A stretch of DNA of 15,082 nucleotides from Alphaproteobacteria bacterium (GTDB lineage Bacteria > Pseudomonadota > Alphaproteobacteria > Rhizobiales > Aestuariivirgaceae), in contig VAZZ01000115.1 of the NCBI GenBank assembly GCA_005884715.1, forward strand, positions 1 to 15,082. Reading direction: 5' to 3'. The translations under genes were made by a program, and so were the position numbers. The notes below the pieces were generated by a model. It was given only the letters and a program-made list of their open reading frames with translations. It was not told the DNA's origin and searched no databases. Below, piece by piece: positions 7,515 through 14,768 of this stretch. Position 1 is the stretch's first letter, and each line of letters starts with the position of its first letter.

Positions 7515-7539
7515 GGAACAATCCGCCTGCCGGACCGTT
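7515..7539 (+). promoter_or_regulatory. EcfG/RpoE2-type general-stress promoter of the ku-ligD operon
   Basis: GGAAC (7515-7519), 16 bases, then CGTT (7536-7539) is an exact match to the alphaproteobacterial EcfG consensus GGAAC-N16/17-CGTT. Initiation would be expected 6-8 bases after CGTT, that is at about 7545-7547, at or one or two bases before the ku ATG (7547). The absence of a good Shine-Dalgarno for ku fits such a leaderless transcript. RpoE2 control of end-joining genes is described in Sinorhizobium meliloti. Confidence 0.75.
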
Positions 7540-7546
7540 TTCGAAT

Positions 7547-8315
7547 ATGCGCGCTTATTGGAAGGGACATCTGCGTCTGTCTCTCGTCACCATCGCTGTT
7601 GAACTCCACGCCGCGACGGAAGCGACCGCTCGCCCTGAACTGCATCAGATCGACAGGAAGACCGGCAAGCGCATTCGCTATGAGAAGATCGTGCCGGGCA
7701 AGGGACCGGTCGATGCGGAGAACATCGTCAGGGGATTCGAGCTTGGCTCCGGCAAGCATGTCATCCTGACGCCTGAAGAGCTCGACAAGATCAAGCTCGA
7801 GACCAAGCACAGCATCGATCTGGCGCAGTTCGTCGATTACTGCGATATCGATCCCCGCTATTTCGAACGGCCCTATTACCTGGTTCCCGCCGACGACGTC
7901 TCGGCGGAGGGCTATGTCGTCATCCGCGAGGCGCTTAAATCGGCGAAGAAAGCCGGCATCGGCCAGATGACCATGCGCGGCAAGGAAAATCTGGTCGCGG
8001 TCAGACCTTGCGGCGATGGCCTGCTGTTGGAAACCTTGCGCTACACCGAGGATCGCCAAGGAATTGATCGAGCGCAAGTCCGGTCCTTTCAAGCCGGCTG
8101 TCTTCAAGGATCACTATGGCGAGGCGCTCAAGGCCCTGGTGGCGGAGAAGCGCAAGAAGGGCAAGATCACCGAAACGGAGGAGGAAGAGGCGCCACGGCC
8201 GAAGGGCGCCAATGTCATCGATCTGATGGACGCTCTGAAGAAGAGCGTCGGCGGCAAGACCGCCGCGCCCGCCAGACCGCACAAGGCGGCAGTGAAAAAG
8301 AAGGGCAGGCGCTGA
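7547..8315 (+). pseudogene. ku: Ku, double-strand-break end-binding protein, with internal deletion and frameshift
   Basis: Bacterial Ku forms a homodimeric ring on DNA ends and recruits LigD for non-homologous end joining. The first 168 or so codons are a good Ku beta-barrel: MRAYWKGHLRLSLVTIAVEL at the start, then GKRIRYEKIVPG, FERPYYLVP and RPCGDGLLLETLRY. The C-terminal part (IAKELIERKSGPFKP, FKDHYGEALKALV, and a Lys/Ala-rich tail ending GRR) is in a different frame from 8052 to the stop at 8315. Between TLRYTED and IAKEL, Ku proteins normally have about 20 residues (E-V-R...P-D/E...), which are absent, so a block of bases not divisible by three is missing at about 8048-8055. As read, translation runs on out of frame to 8527, inside ligD, making a 326-residue chimera without the Ku C-terminus that contacts LigD. 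The ligD start lies three bases past the original stop. Confidence 0.88.
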
Positions 8316-8318
8316 GCC

Positions 8319-9887
8319 ATGCCCGCTTTGTCGCACGATGCCCTAACCTCCTATCGTCACAAGCGCGATTTCAAGGCGACGCCCGAGCCGCGCGGCAAGG
8401 TTGCCAAGGCCAAAGGTCGATCCTTTGTCATCCAGAAACACGATGCGACGCGTCTGCATTTCGATTTCCGTCTCGAGCTCGATGGCGTGCTGAAGAGCTG
8501 GGCCGTCACCCGCGGACCAAGTCTTGATCCCAAACAGAAGCGCCTGGCGGTACGTGTCGAAGACCATCCGCTCGATTATGGCGGCTTCGAAGGCACGATC
8601 CCCAAGGGCCAGTATGGCGGCGGCACCGTCATGCTGTGGGACAAGGGTACCTGGGAACCGGAAGGCGACCCGCATGAGGGACTGAAGGAAGGCAAGCTCA
8701 GCTTCACATTGAAGGGCAAACGTCTGAAGGGCGGCTTCACTCTGGTGCGCATGCGCAAAGCTGGCGGCGGAAAATCGGCGCGCGAGAACTGGCTCCTCAT
8801 CAAGCAACGCGACGATGAGGCCGACCCGAAGACCGATCCGGTCGCGACCTGGCAGAAGAGCGTTGAGACACAGCGCAGCATGGCGGGCATTGCCAAAGGT
8901 GAGAAGCGGGCAAGCGAAACGGCCGATGAGTCCGAGACGCGTTCCCTCCCGCCCTTTATCGCGCCGCAACTCGCCTACCTCAAGGATCGACCGCCCGAAG
9001 GGCCGAACTGGATTCACGAGATCAAGTATGATGGCTATCGCGTTCTGGCCGCAATTGCCGGCAGCGACGTCCGGCTCTATACCCGCTCAGGCCAGGACTG
9101 GACGCAGAAGTTCAAGCCTTTGGCCCGGGCTTTTGCCGGGCTTGGGATTGAGGCCCTGATCGACGGCGAGGTGGTCGTCTTCGCCAAGGCGGGCCCCACT
9201 AGTTTTTCTGCCCTGCAGAACGCCTTGTCCACACATCATGACAGTGATCTGCGCTATGTCGCCTTCGATCTCCTGATCCTCAACGGCGAGGACCTGCGCA
9301 AAAAGCCCCTGAGCGAGCGCAAGAAGAAACTGAAGCAACTCCTCGGCAAAGCGGCGGCGCCCCTTTCCTATGGCGATCATATCACCGGCGACAGCGATAA
9401 GGTCCTGGCCGAGGCCTGCAAGCTCGGCATCGAAGGGCTAGTCTCCAAGGACAAGACAAGCCCCTATGTATCGCGGCGTTCCTTGACATGGATCAAGAGC
9501 AAATGCCTCGGCCGCTCGGAATTCGTCATTGGCGGTTTTAGGCCCTCCGACAAGCAGGGGCGTAGTTTTGCTTCCCTGCTCATCGGCGAATTCGGCAAGG
9601 ACGGCCTTCACTATCGCGGCCGGGTAGGCACCGGATATAATGACGAAGTGCTGCGCTCGCTCGGCGCCAAGCTCAAGGCGCGCCAGATCGACAAATCACC
9701 CTTCACGCAGGTGCCGCAATCGATCCGCAGCCGGGCGCGCTGGGTCAAGCCCGAGCTCGTCGCCGAGATTGCCTTCACCGAAAGGACGCGGGACGGCATC
9801 TTGCGCCATCCAGTCTTCCTTGGCCTTCGCGAAGACAAGCGGGCCCGCGATGTCACCGGCGAAGATCGGGGAGGACGTGCCGTATGA
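8319..9887 (+). CDS. ligD: LigD phosphoesterase-ligase (ATP-dependent DNA ligase D, without polymerase domain)
   Basis: Repairs and seals DNA ends in end joining. Residues about 35-170 form the 3'-phosphoesterase domain: QKHDATRLHFDFRLE gives His41, His47 and Asp49, and VEDHPLDYGGFEG gives His83, the metal-site set known in Pseudomonas LigD. Residues about 212-512 are an ATP-dependent ligase: nucleotidyl lysine Lys236 in HEIKYDGYR, DGEVV, FDLL, EGLVSKD and motif V WIKSKC, followed by an OB fold with GRVGTGY. At 522 residues it equals the phosphoesterase plus ligase part of the three-domain 840-residue enzyme. It starts three bases after the ku stop. Its TGA overlaps the next ATG. No residue loss was seen, so this enzyme should be active even though ku is broken. 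Confidence 0.95.
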   Translation: MPALSHDALTSYRHKRDFKATPEPRGKVAKAKGRSFVIQKHDATRLHFDFRLELDGVLKSWAVTRGPSLDPKQKRLAVRVEDHPLDYGGFEGTIPKGQYGGGTVMLWDKGTWEPEGDPHEGLKEGKLSFTLKGKRLKGGFTLVRMRKAGGGKSARENWLLIKQRDDEADPKTDPVATWQKSVETQRSMAGIAKGEKRASETADESETRSLPPFIAPQLAYLKDRPPEGPNWIHEIKYDGYRVLAAIAGSDVRLYTRSGQDWTQKFKPLARAFAGLGIEALIDGEVVVFAKAGPTSFSALQNALSTHHDSDLRYVAFDLLILNGEDLRKKPLSERKKKLKQLLGKAAAPLSYGDHITGDSDKVLAEACKLGIEGLVSKDKTSPYVSRRSLTWIKSKCLGRSEFVIGGFRPSDKQGRSFASLLIGEFGKDGLHYRGRVGTGYNDEVLRSLGAKLKARQIDKSPFTQVPQSIRSRARWVKPELVAEIAFTERTRDGILRHPVFLGLREDKRARDVTGEDRGGRAV

Positions 9888-10786
9888 ACAAGGAAAACGC
9901 CGAAATCGGCGGTGTAGTCCTCACCAGCCCCGACAAGATACTCTATCCCGAATTAGGCCTCACCAAACGCGAACTGGCGGAATACCTGCAAGTGGTCGCG
10001 AGATACATGCTGCCCTTTGCCACCCGTCATCCGTTGAGCCTGGTGCGCTGCCCCGATGGCATCAGCGACAAGTGCTTCTACCAAAAGCATCTGACGGCCC
10101 GGATGCCGGATGACTTCAAGACCGTGACCATCCGCGAGAAGGATGGCGGCAAGGCCGACTACCTCTATGTCGATACCGTGGCCGGCGTCATCGGAGCGGC
10201 CCAGATCGGCGCACTCGAACTCCATGTCTGGGGAGCTCCTGCCGATGATCTCGAACATCCCGACCGGCTCGTCTTCGATCTCGATCCCGCCGATGATGTT
10301 CCCTTTGCCGATGTCAAGGCCGCCGCCGGCGATCTGCGCGCCGTCCTCGATGCCGCCGGCCTGAAGAGCTTCGCGATGATCACCGGCGGCAAGGGCATCC
10401 ATGTGATCGCCCCGCTTGATGGCAAGAACGACTGGGACGAGGTGAAGACCTTTGCCGCAGGGCTGGCCAGGAGTTTTGCCGAGCGTGATCCCGAGCGCTT
10501 CATCGCCAGCGCCAGCAAGGCCAAGCGCAAGGGCCGCATCTTCATCGACTGGCTGCGCAATGAGCGTGGCGCCACCGCCATCGCTCCTTATTCGCCACGG
10601 GCACGCAAGGGCGCCCCGGTCGCCACCCCTATCGGCTGGAGTGAGCTCTCCCGGCTGAAGACCGCCGATGCCTTTGACACTGTCGCAATCGTCAAACGGC
10701 TGAAAAAAGCAAAGAGCGATCCCTGGCCCGGCTATCGGACAAGGCAGCATATTGGCGAGGCAACGATCAAAGCCATCGCGTCGTGA
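9884..10786 (+). CDS. ligD: LigD polymerase (primase-like) domain as a separate protein
   Basis: Archaeo-eukaryotic-primase-type polymerase that adds a few (ribo)nucleotides at broken ends before ligation. The 300 residues match the polymerase third of Pseudomonas LigD from end to end: LTSPDKILYPE, PLSLVRCPDGI, FYQKH, GAAQIGALELHVWG, the metal-binding pair in FDLDPADD (Asp132, Asp134), GGKGIHV (His173), and the third acid in FIDWLRNERGATAIAPYS (Asp222). ATG at 9884 overlaps the upstream stop as ATGA, and GGGAGG lies nine bases before it, so translation should be coupled to the ligase gene and yet have its own ribosome-binding site. This is a real gene boundary at the ligase/polymerase linker, not a random frameshift. 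The operon ends here; no clear terminator was seen in the next 73 bases. Confidence 0.93.
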   Translation: MNKENAEIGGVVLTSPDKILYPELGLTKRELAEYLQVVARYMLPFATRHPLSLVRCPDGISDKCFYQKHLTARMPDDFKTVTIREKDGGKADYLYVDTVAGVIGAAQIGALELHVWGAPADDLEHPDRLVFDLDPADDVPFADVKAAAGDLRAVLDAAGLKSFAMITGGKGIHVIAPLDGKNDWDEVKTFAAGLARSFAERDPERFIASASKAKRKGRIFIDWLRNERGATAIAPYSPRARKGAPVATPIGWSELSRLKTADAFDTVAIVKRLKKAKSDPWPGYRTRQHIGEATIKAIAS

Positions 10787-10859
10787 CGAATTGTTTCCTG
10801 CCACAGCGCCGCCGCAATCGAACCCCATGTGATGGCCGACTGTTCACTGGGAGTTCTTC

Positions 10860-11579
10860 ATGGACCGCCGCTCACTTGCTGCTTTGAGCCTGACCGGGCT
10901 CGCAGCCGCTGCCGCCTTCGCTCCCACCCGTTCTTCCGCTCAGGAGTCCAAGACTGTGCCGCGTGTCATTTCCCTCAACGGCCACGGCGAAGTGAAAACC
11001 AAGCCTGATATGGCGGTCGTCACAGTCGGCGTGATGAGCCAGGCGCAGACCGCGCGCGAGGCTCTGACCCAGAATACCGCGGCGATGGAGAAGATCTTTG
11101 CCAGCCTGAAGGCAGGGGGCATCGAGGCAAGGGATATCCAGACCTCCAATTTCTCGGTCAATCCGCGCTATGACTATGGTCAGAACAACAGCCAGCCGCC
11201 CCGCCTCGTCGGCTATGATGTGTCGAATTCGGTGGCGGTGTCGGTTCGCAAGCTCGATACTCTGGGCTCGGTCCTCGACACGGTGGTGAGCGAAGGCTCG
11301 AACCAGATCAACGGCATCATGTTCGCCATCGCCGATGACGACAAGCTTAAGGACGAGGCGCGCAAGCTCGCCGTCGCCGATGCCGAACGCAAGGCGAAAC
11401 TCTATGCCGACACGACGCGCATCACGCTCGGCCAGATCATGGGCGTGAGCGAAGGCAATTTCCAGCCACCGCAACCGGTCTTCAAGGCCATGCGGGCCGA
11501 CGCCGCGGGCGCGGTCCCGATCGCCGAGGGTGAACAGACTGTGGCGATCGATGTTAACATCATGTGGGAGATCAAGTAG
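10860..11579 (+). CDS. SIMPL-domain (DUF541) periplasmic protein, BP26/OMP28-like
   Basis: Exported 239-residue protein. An Arg-containing N-terminus and a long Ala/Leu core end in SSAQE, a likely signal-peptidase I site near residue 28; the RR pair is a weak Tat-like feature. The mature part is one SIMPL domain: ISLNGHGEVKTKPDMAVVTVGV, IQTSNFSVNPRYDY, GYDVSNSVAVSVR, and DEARKLAVADAERKAKLYAD near the end. The family includes Brucella BP26, a periplasmic immunogen, and E. coli YggE; the biochemical role is poorly defined, with links to oxidative stress protection. GGGAG six bases before the ATG supports the start. It is 73 bases from the ligD polymerase gene and may have its own promoter, although none was recognised. 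Confidence 0.9.
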   Translation: MDRRSLAALSLTGLAAAAAFAPTRSSAQESKTVPRVISLNGHGEVKTKPDMAVVTVGVMSQAQTAREALTQNTAAMEKIFASLKAGGIEARDIQTSNFSVNPRYDYGQNNSQPPRLVGYDVSNSVAVSVRKLDTLGSVLDTVVSEGSNQINGIMFAIADDDKLKDEARKLAVADAERKAKLYADTTRITLGQIMGVSEGNFQPPQPVFKAMRADAAGAVPIAEGEQTVAIDVNIMWEIK

Positions 11580-11627
11580 CGGCCATAAGCCATTGATTTG
11601 ACTCCCCGATGCAGGAGAGCATGGATC

Positions 11628-11912
11628 ATGGGTTTCCGTCATCTGATCATTTGCGCCACGCTGATGGCCTTTGCGCCCGCAGCCTTGGCGTTCATGCCCG
11701 ACAGCGCTCACGCTGCACAGACGGTCCAGAAAAAGAAAAAGTTGGTTCAGAAACAGGCTGAGCCCAGGGTGAAGAAGAATTTCCGAGGGCCTCGGCCCGG
11801 CGAGCCCAATGCCGGCTGGACCGATGACTGCCTGTTCTATTACCAGGTCTATGGCCGTACGCCGCCCATTTGCGGCAAATATGGCCGCTCCTTCATGACC
11901 TGGGACCGCTGA
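11628..11912 (+). CDS. Small exported protein of unknown function
   Basis: A 94-residue product with a signal peptide (hydrophobic residues about 5-20, cleavage probably after SAHA or ALA), a lysine-rich stretch (VQKKKKLVQKQ) and a compact C-terminal segment, WTDDCLFYYQVYGRTPPICG, with two cysteines 14 residues apart that could form a disulfide in the periplasm. ATG at 11628 is in frame, and AGGAG lies ten bases upstream, rather far. An ATG at 11621 is in another frame and gives no sensible protein. I do not recognise the family. It follows the SIMPL gene after 48 bases in the same direction, so the two exported proteins could be cotranscribed. Confidence 0.7.
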   Translation: MGFRHLIICATLMAFAPAALAFMPDSAHAAQTVQKKKKLVQKQAEPRVKKNFRGPRPGEPNAGWTDDCLFYYQVYGRTPPICGKYGRSFMTWDR

Positions 11913-11970
11913 TCCGGCCTTACATTTGGAAGAAAAAAAGCTGCTGACTCGTATTGTCAGGAGAATAGAC

Positions 11971-12936
11971 TTGCCCGTCTGTGAAGCAGACCCCTGGCGA
12001 GTGCAGTATTTCGAAGCCGTTCTTTGCCCTGCCGATGTCATGATCCCGACCGAGGACAGCGACGCCTGGATGTGGAATCCGCGTGAGAGCTGGATCTATA
12101 ACAAGTTGCGCGTCGCCGAAAGCCAGGGGCTTGACTGCGGCCCGCATGGCATCGTGCCGCAGCGCTTTCCGGTGTTCTCCAAGCCGATCGTCAATTTGAA
12201 AGGCATGGGGGTGGCGAGCGGCGCCCTCAATTCGCTTGCCGATTATGAAAGCCAATACACGCCCGGCCATTTCTGGACCGAGATGCTGGCGGGCGAACAT
12301 GTCTCGACCGACTGTGCCATCGTCAAGGGCGAAGTGCGCTGGTGGCGGCATACGACCGGCAAGCCTTTCGGATCCAACGGGATGTTCGACTATTGGATCG
12401 TTCATGCCCATGCGCGTCCCGGGCTTGAAGACTATGTCGGCGCCTGGGCCGGCAAGCATCTGAGCGGCTATACCGGCATGCTCAATGTCGAGACGATCGG
12501 TGGCCGCATCATCGATGCGCATTTGCGCTTCGCCGATCAGTGGCCCGATCTCTATGGCAAGGGCTGGGTCGATGCATTGGTCAGGCTCTATGCCGAGAAG
12601 CACTGGGACTTTCCCGAGGAAGGAACTCGTCGCGACGGCTATTCCGTCGTGCTCTTCGGCCGCCACGGCAGGCGCTATCGGCATCCATCACCCGAAATCC
12701 TCAAATCGGTGCGCGCCATGCCGGGCATATCGAGCCTCCAGATCACCTTTCACGAGACCAAACCCGCGGAAGACCACGCGGCACCGCCCGGCGGCTTCAG
12801 GCTCGCCATCATAAACAGCCATGACCGCGACGCGGCCTTCGCTGCGCGCCGCCGCATCGGCGAAGCTTTTCCACCTGAAGATCTTCTATGGCCCGACCAT
12901 GTCGATGATCACGCGCTGGCGACCGACTCGCCATAA
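11971..12936 (+). CDS. Conserved-looking cytoplasmic protein of unknown function, possibly ATP-grasp-like
   Basis: The 321-residue product has no signal peptide or membrane segment. TTG at 11971 is chosen as start because AGGAGA lies six bases before it; the frame stays open back to another TTG at 11926 with no ribosome-binding site. Visible features are an aromatic-rich N-terminus (CEADPWRVQYFEAV), FSKPIVNLKGMG in the first third, HVSTDCAIVKGEVRWWRH in the middle, then GYTGMLNVETIGGRIIDAHL and RFADQWPDLYG. The order Lys-Pro near a glycine turn, an acidic strand and a late N-x-E plus I-I-D pattern faintly recalls ATP-grasp enzymes, but I cannot assign a family and this is inference. The last 28 bases overlap the end of the convergent minus-strand gene. 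A profile search would settle the fold. Confidence 0.75.
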   Translation: MPVCEADPWRVQYFEAVLCPADVMIPTEDSDAWMWNPRESWIYNKLRVAESQGLDCGPHGIVPQRFPVFSKPIVNLKGMGVASGALNSLADYESQYTPGHFWTEMLAGEHVSTDCAIVKGEVRWWRHTTGKPFGSNGMFDYWIVHAHARPGLEDYVGAWAGKHLSGYTGMLNVETIGGRIIDAHLRFADQWPDLYGKGWVDALVRLYAEKHWDFPEEGTRRDGYSVVLFGRHGRRYRHPSPEILKSVRAMPGISSLQITFHETKPAEDHAAPPGGFRLAIINSHDRDAAFAARRRIGEAFPPEDLLWPDHVDDHALATDSP

Positions 12937-13208
12937 TGCTCGACCAGCGGGTACGGATCGTAGAAATGATGCAGAAGGCGCTTCCATTCGCCATAGCACT
13001 CTGAGCCGCGGAAACCTTGGGTGTGGGCTTCGAGCGTCTGCCACTCGACCAGCAGCAGATATCTGCCCTTCGTCTCGATACAGGGCCGCACGGAGAGCTT
13101 GATGAAGCCCTCACTTGCCGCGATGAGCGGCAAGGCCTCGCGCATCGCCTTTTCGAAATCGGCTTCCAGGCCCGGTTTCACTTGCAACAGTGCGTGTTCG
13201 AGAATCAT
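12909..13208 (-). CDS. Antibiotic-biosynthesis-monooxygenase (ABM) fold protein
   Basis: A 99-residue single-domain protein: MILEHALLQVKPGLEADFEK at the start, FIKLSVRPCIE and RYLLLVEWQTLEAH in the middle, then HHFYDPYPLVEHY near the end. This is the short dimeric alpha/beta barrel of the ABM family (PF03992), with cofactor-free monooxygenases and stress-associated quinol or haem-related enzymes. The substrate is unknown. ATG at 13208 is chosen because AGGA lies just upstream and the family starts at this point; the frame is open further but into the GST promoter region. It is divergent from the glutathione S-transferase across 72 bases, suggesting a shared control region, and its last 28 bases overlap the opposite gene. 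Confidence 0.88.
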   Translation of the reverse strand: MILEHALLQVKPGLEADFEKAMREALPLIAASEGFIKLSVRPCIETKGRYLLLVEWQTLEAHTQGFRGSECYGEWKRLLHHFYDPYPLVEHYGESVASA

Positions 13209-13280
13209 GATCTGCTTCCTGTCCTTATCGGGTAACTGGATATATTGTGCCCTTCCCATGCCTGAAAGAAGGGAAAGTAA

Positions 13281-13928
13281 ATGATCGAAATATTCGTCAG
13301 GCCCAGCACCGCCACGCAGCGTGCGACAGTCATGCTGGAGGAGACGGGGCTGGAGTACCGGGCCATCCACGTTCCACTGGGTTCAAAGGATGAAGCTTTC
13401 TGGGCGACTGGTTCGCGCGGCCGCACGCCGGCTCTCGTTGATCATGACACAACGGACGGCCGCCCTCTGGCCCTGACCCAGTCCAACGCCATGTTGTTTT
13501 ATCTTGCCGAGAAATCCGGCAAGCTGATACCGGCTGACCCTCGCGCCAGGGCGCGCTGCTATGAGTGGATGATGATGCTGGCGACCGATATCTATCCGGT
13601 CTTCGCCGCGGTTTACTGGATGAGCTGGAAGACACCTGAGCCCGACATCGAGGAGGCCGCCTGGTTTGAGGACCGCACCATCGCGGAATATGAGGCCTTC
13701 GACCGGCATCTTGGTCAGAATGAATATGTGGCGGGAGGTGAATTCAGCATTGCCGACATCGCCGGATATCCGCCGGCCGTCCTGGGATTGGTTGATTTGC
13801 CGGCCCTCAGGCGCTTTCACAATCTGCGCGCCTGGGTCGATCGCATCGGGGCGCGGCCAAAGGTAAAGGCCGGCATGGCGGCAACTGGTGAAGGACGTCC
13901 GGCCGGATTGATTGCATCGCGGAGCTAG
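13281..13928 (+). CDS. Glutathione S-transferase family protein
   Basis: A 215-residue cytoplasmic enzyme that probably conjugates glutathione to electrophiles or uses it as cofactor. The thioredoxin-like N-terminal domain contains IFVRPSTATQRATVMLEETG, where Ser9 or Thr10 is in the active-site position, the cis-proline in GRTPALVD (Pro50), and TQSNAMLFYLAE, the gamma-glutamyl binding element (Gln67, Ser68). The helical C-terminal domain has the conserved EYVAGGEFSIADIAGYP N-capping motif. ATG at 13281 is preceded by an A/G-rich AAGGGAAAG. Divergent from the ABM-fold gene; both may serve detoxification or oxidative stress. The palindromic repeat begins 28 bases after its stop. Nothing appears damaged. 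Confidence 0.93.
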   Translation: MIEIFVRPSTATQRATVMLEETGLEYRAIHVPLGSKDEAFWATGSRGRTPALVDHDTTDGRPLALTQSNAMLFYLAEKSGKLIPADPRARARCYEWMMMLATDIYPVFAAVYWMSWKTPEPDIEEAAWFEDRTIAEYEAFDRHLGQNEYVAGGEFSIADIAGYPPAVLGLVDLPALRRFHNLRAWVDRIGARPKVKAGMAATGEGRPAGLIASRS

Positions 13929-13956
13929 CATCGTGACCTAAGACGGACCCCATTAT

Positions 13957-14068
13957 CCCTCACCCTGAGGTGCGAGCGAAGCGAGCCTCGAAGGGTATGG
14001 TGCAGCAGATTCGCTTTATCCTGGTGGATGCTTCGAGGGCCGCTTCGCGGCCACCTCAGCATGAGGGG
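13957..14068. repeat. RIME-like palindromic intergenic repeat, about 112 bases
   Basis: The outer arms CCCTCACCCTGAGGTG (13957-13972) and CACCTCAGCATGAGGG (inverse, 14052-14067) pair with two mismatches. The inner blocks around CCTCGAAG/CTTCGAGG pair as well, so most of the element folds into one long hairpin with a loop near 14001-14029. The right arm also carries its own perfect hairpin GGCCGC-TTC-GCGGCC. Size and organisation recall the RIME1 mosaic elements of rhizobia. It would also be able to act as a bidirectional transcript end between the convergent GST and carbonic anhydrase genes. Confidence 0.8.
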
Positions 14069-14079
14069 TACTTGAAGAG

Positions 14080-14673
14080 TCATTCCGCTCTAAACCACCG
14101 CCCATACGCGCCATGCAGCGTCAACTGGCGCTTGCCCTCGCGCACCCTGATCCACGGAAAAGTGCGCAGATTGGCGAGCGAATGCTCGACCGATGCCTGC
14201 TCGACGAGCATCAGCCGTTGTGCCCGACTCTGATCATGATCATGCTCGACGGTCGCTGCGACATCGCGCACCGCCGCCAGCCACTTGCCGATGAAATCAC
14301 CGGTGCTCAGCGGGTCGCCCGGCTCGGTGATCGCCCTGATGCCGCCGCAGCGGCCATGCCCCATGATGACGATATGCACAACGCCCAGCTGCAGCACGGC
14401 GAATTCAAGTGCTGCACTGGTCGAATGGTGCCGGCCGTCCGGCGCATAGGGCGGGACCAGATTGGCGACATTGCGTACGACGAAGATCTCGCCCGGCCCC
14501 GCATCGAAGATCGTCTCGGGCGCGGCGCGCGAATCGCAGCAGGCGATCATCATGATGGTGGGGTTCTGCTGGCCCTCGCCGAGGCGGCGATAGCGTTCAG
14601 CTTCCGAAGCGTACCGCCCGGCGCGAAAACTGGCATAACCATCGAGAAGCCGTTGCGGAAAGGGAATGCGCAT
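14080..14673 (-). CDS. Beta-class carbonic anhydrase
   Basis: Zinc enzyme interconverting CO2 and bicarbonate in the cytoplasm. The 197-residue product shows the full active site: ACCDSR with zinc ligand Cys45, Asp47 and Arg49, VVRNVANLVPPY, then MGHGRCGG with His106 and Cys109, and the conserved STSAALEFAVLQL helix. The start MRIPFPQRLLDGY is typical of rhizobial homologues; the ribosome-binding site is weak. The end is unusual: after LHGA the family normally continues about 10-20 residues through a final strand, whereas this protein ends GRWFRAE. The palindromic repeat lies only 11 bases past the stop, so the repeat may have replaced the original 3' end. TTGCGG-16-TATTTT upstream on the minus strand is a possible promoter. 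Confidence 0.93.
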   Translation of the reverse strand: MRIPFPQRLLDGYASFRAGRYASEAERYRRLGEGQQNPTIMMIACCDSRAAPETIFDAGPGEIFVVRNVANLVPPYAPDGRHHSTSAALEFAVLQLGVVHIVIMGHGRCGGIRAITEPGDPLSTGDFIGKWLAAVRDVAATVEHDHDQSRAQRLMLVEQASVEHSLANLRTFPWIRVREGKRQLTLHGAYGRWFRAE

Positions 14674-14711
14674 TCCAGGAGCGAGCTAAAGCAAAAATAC
14701 GGGCGCCGCAA

Positions 14712-14758
14712 GCATCCGCAAAGCATTGGCCCGAAGTAGTTTTCGGACAGGCGGATGC
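14712..14758. other. Nested hairpin upstream of the carbonic anhydrase
   Basis: GCATCCGC (14712-14719) pairs with GCGGATGC (14751-14758), and CCGAA (14731-14735) pairs with TTCGG (14742-14746) inside it. It lies in the promoter or leader region of the carbonic anhydrase. It could be a regulatory leader structure or a protein site; there is no flanking T tract. Confidence 0.35.
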
Positions 14759-14768
14759 GCAGAAAAAT

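Noticed and set aside
7547..8527. A genuine 326-residue protein from the ku start
   Set aside because: After about codon 169 the sequence is out of frame with Ku and overlaps ligD. The true Ku C-terminus is in another frame, so the tail is an artefact of the deletion.
8647..8690. GGAAC inside ligD as a second EcfG promoter
   Set aside because: No CGTT lies at 16-17 bases downstream and it falls within coding sequence.
13957..14068. CRISPR-like repeat
   Set aside because: Only one element is present; its arms are inverted, not direct, and there are no spacers.
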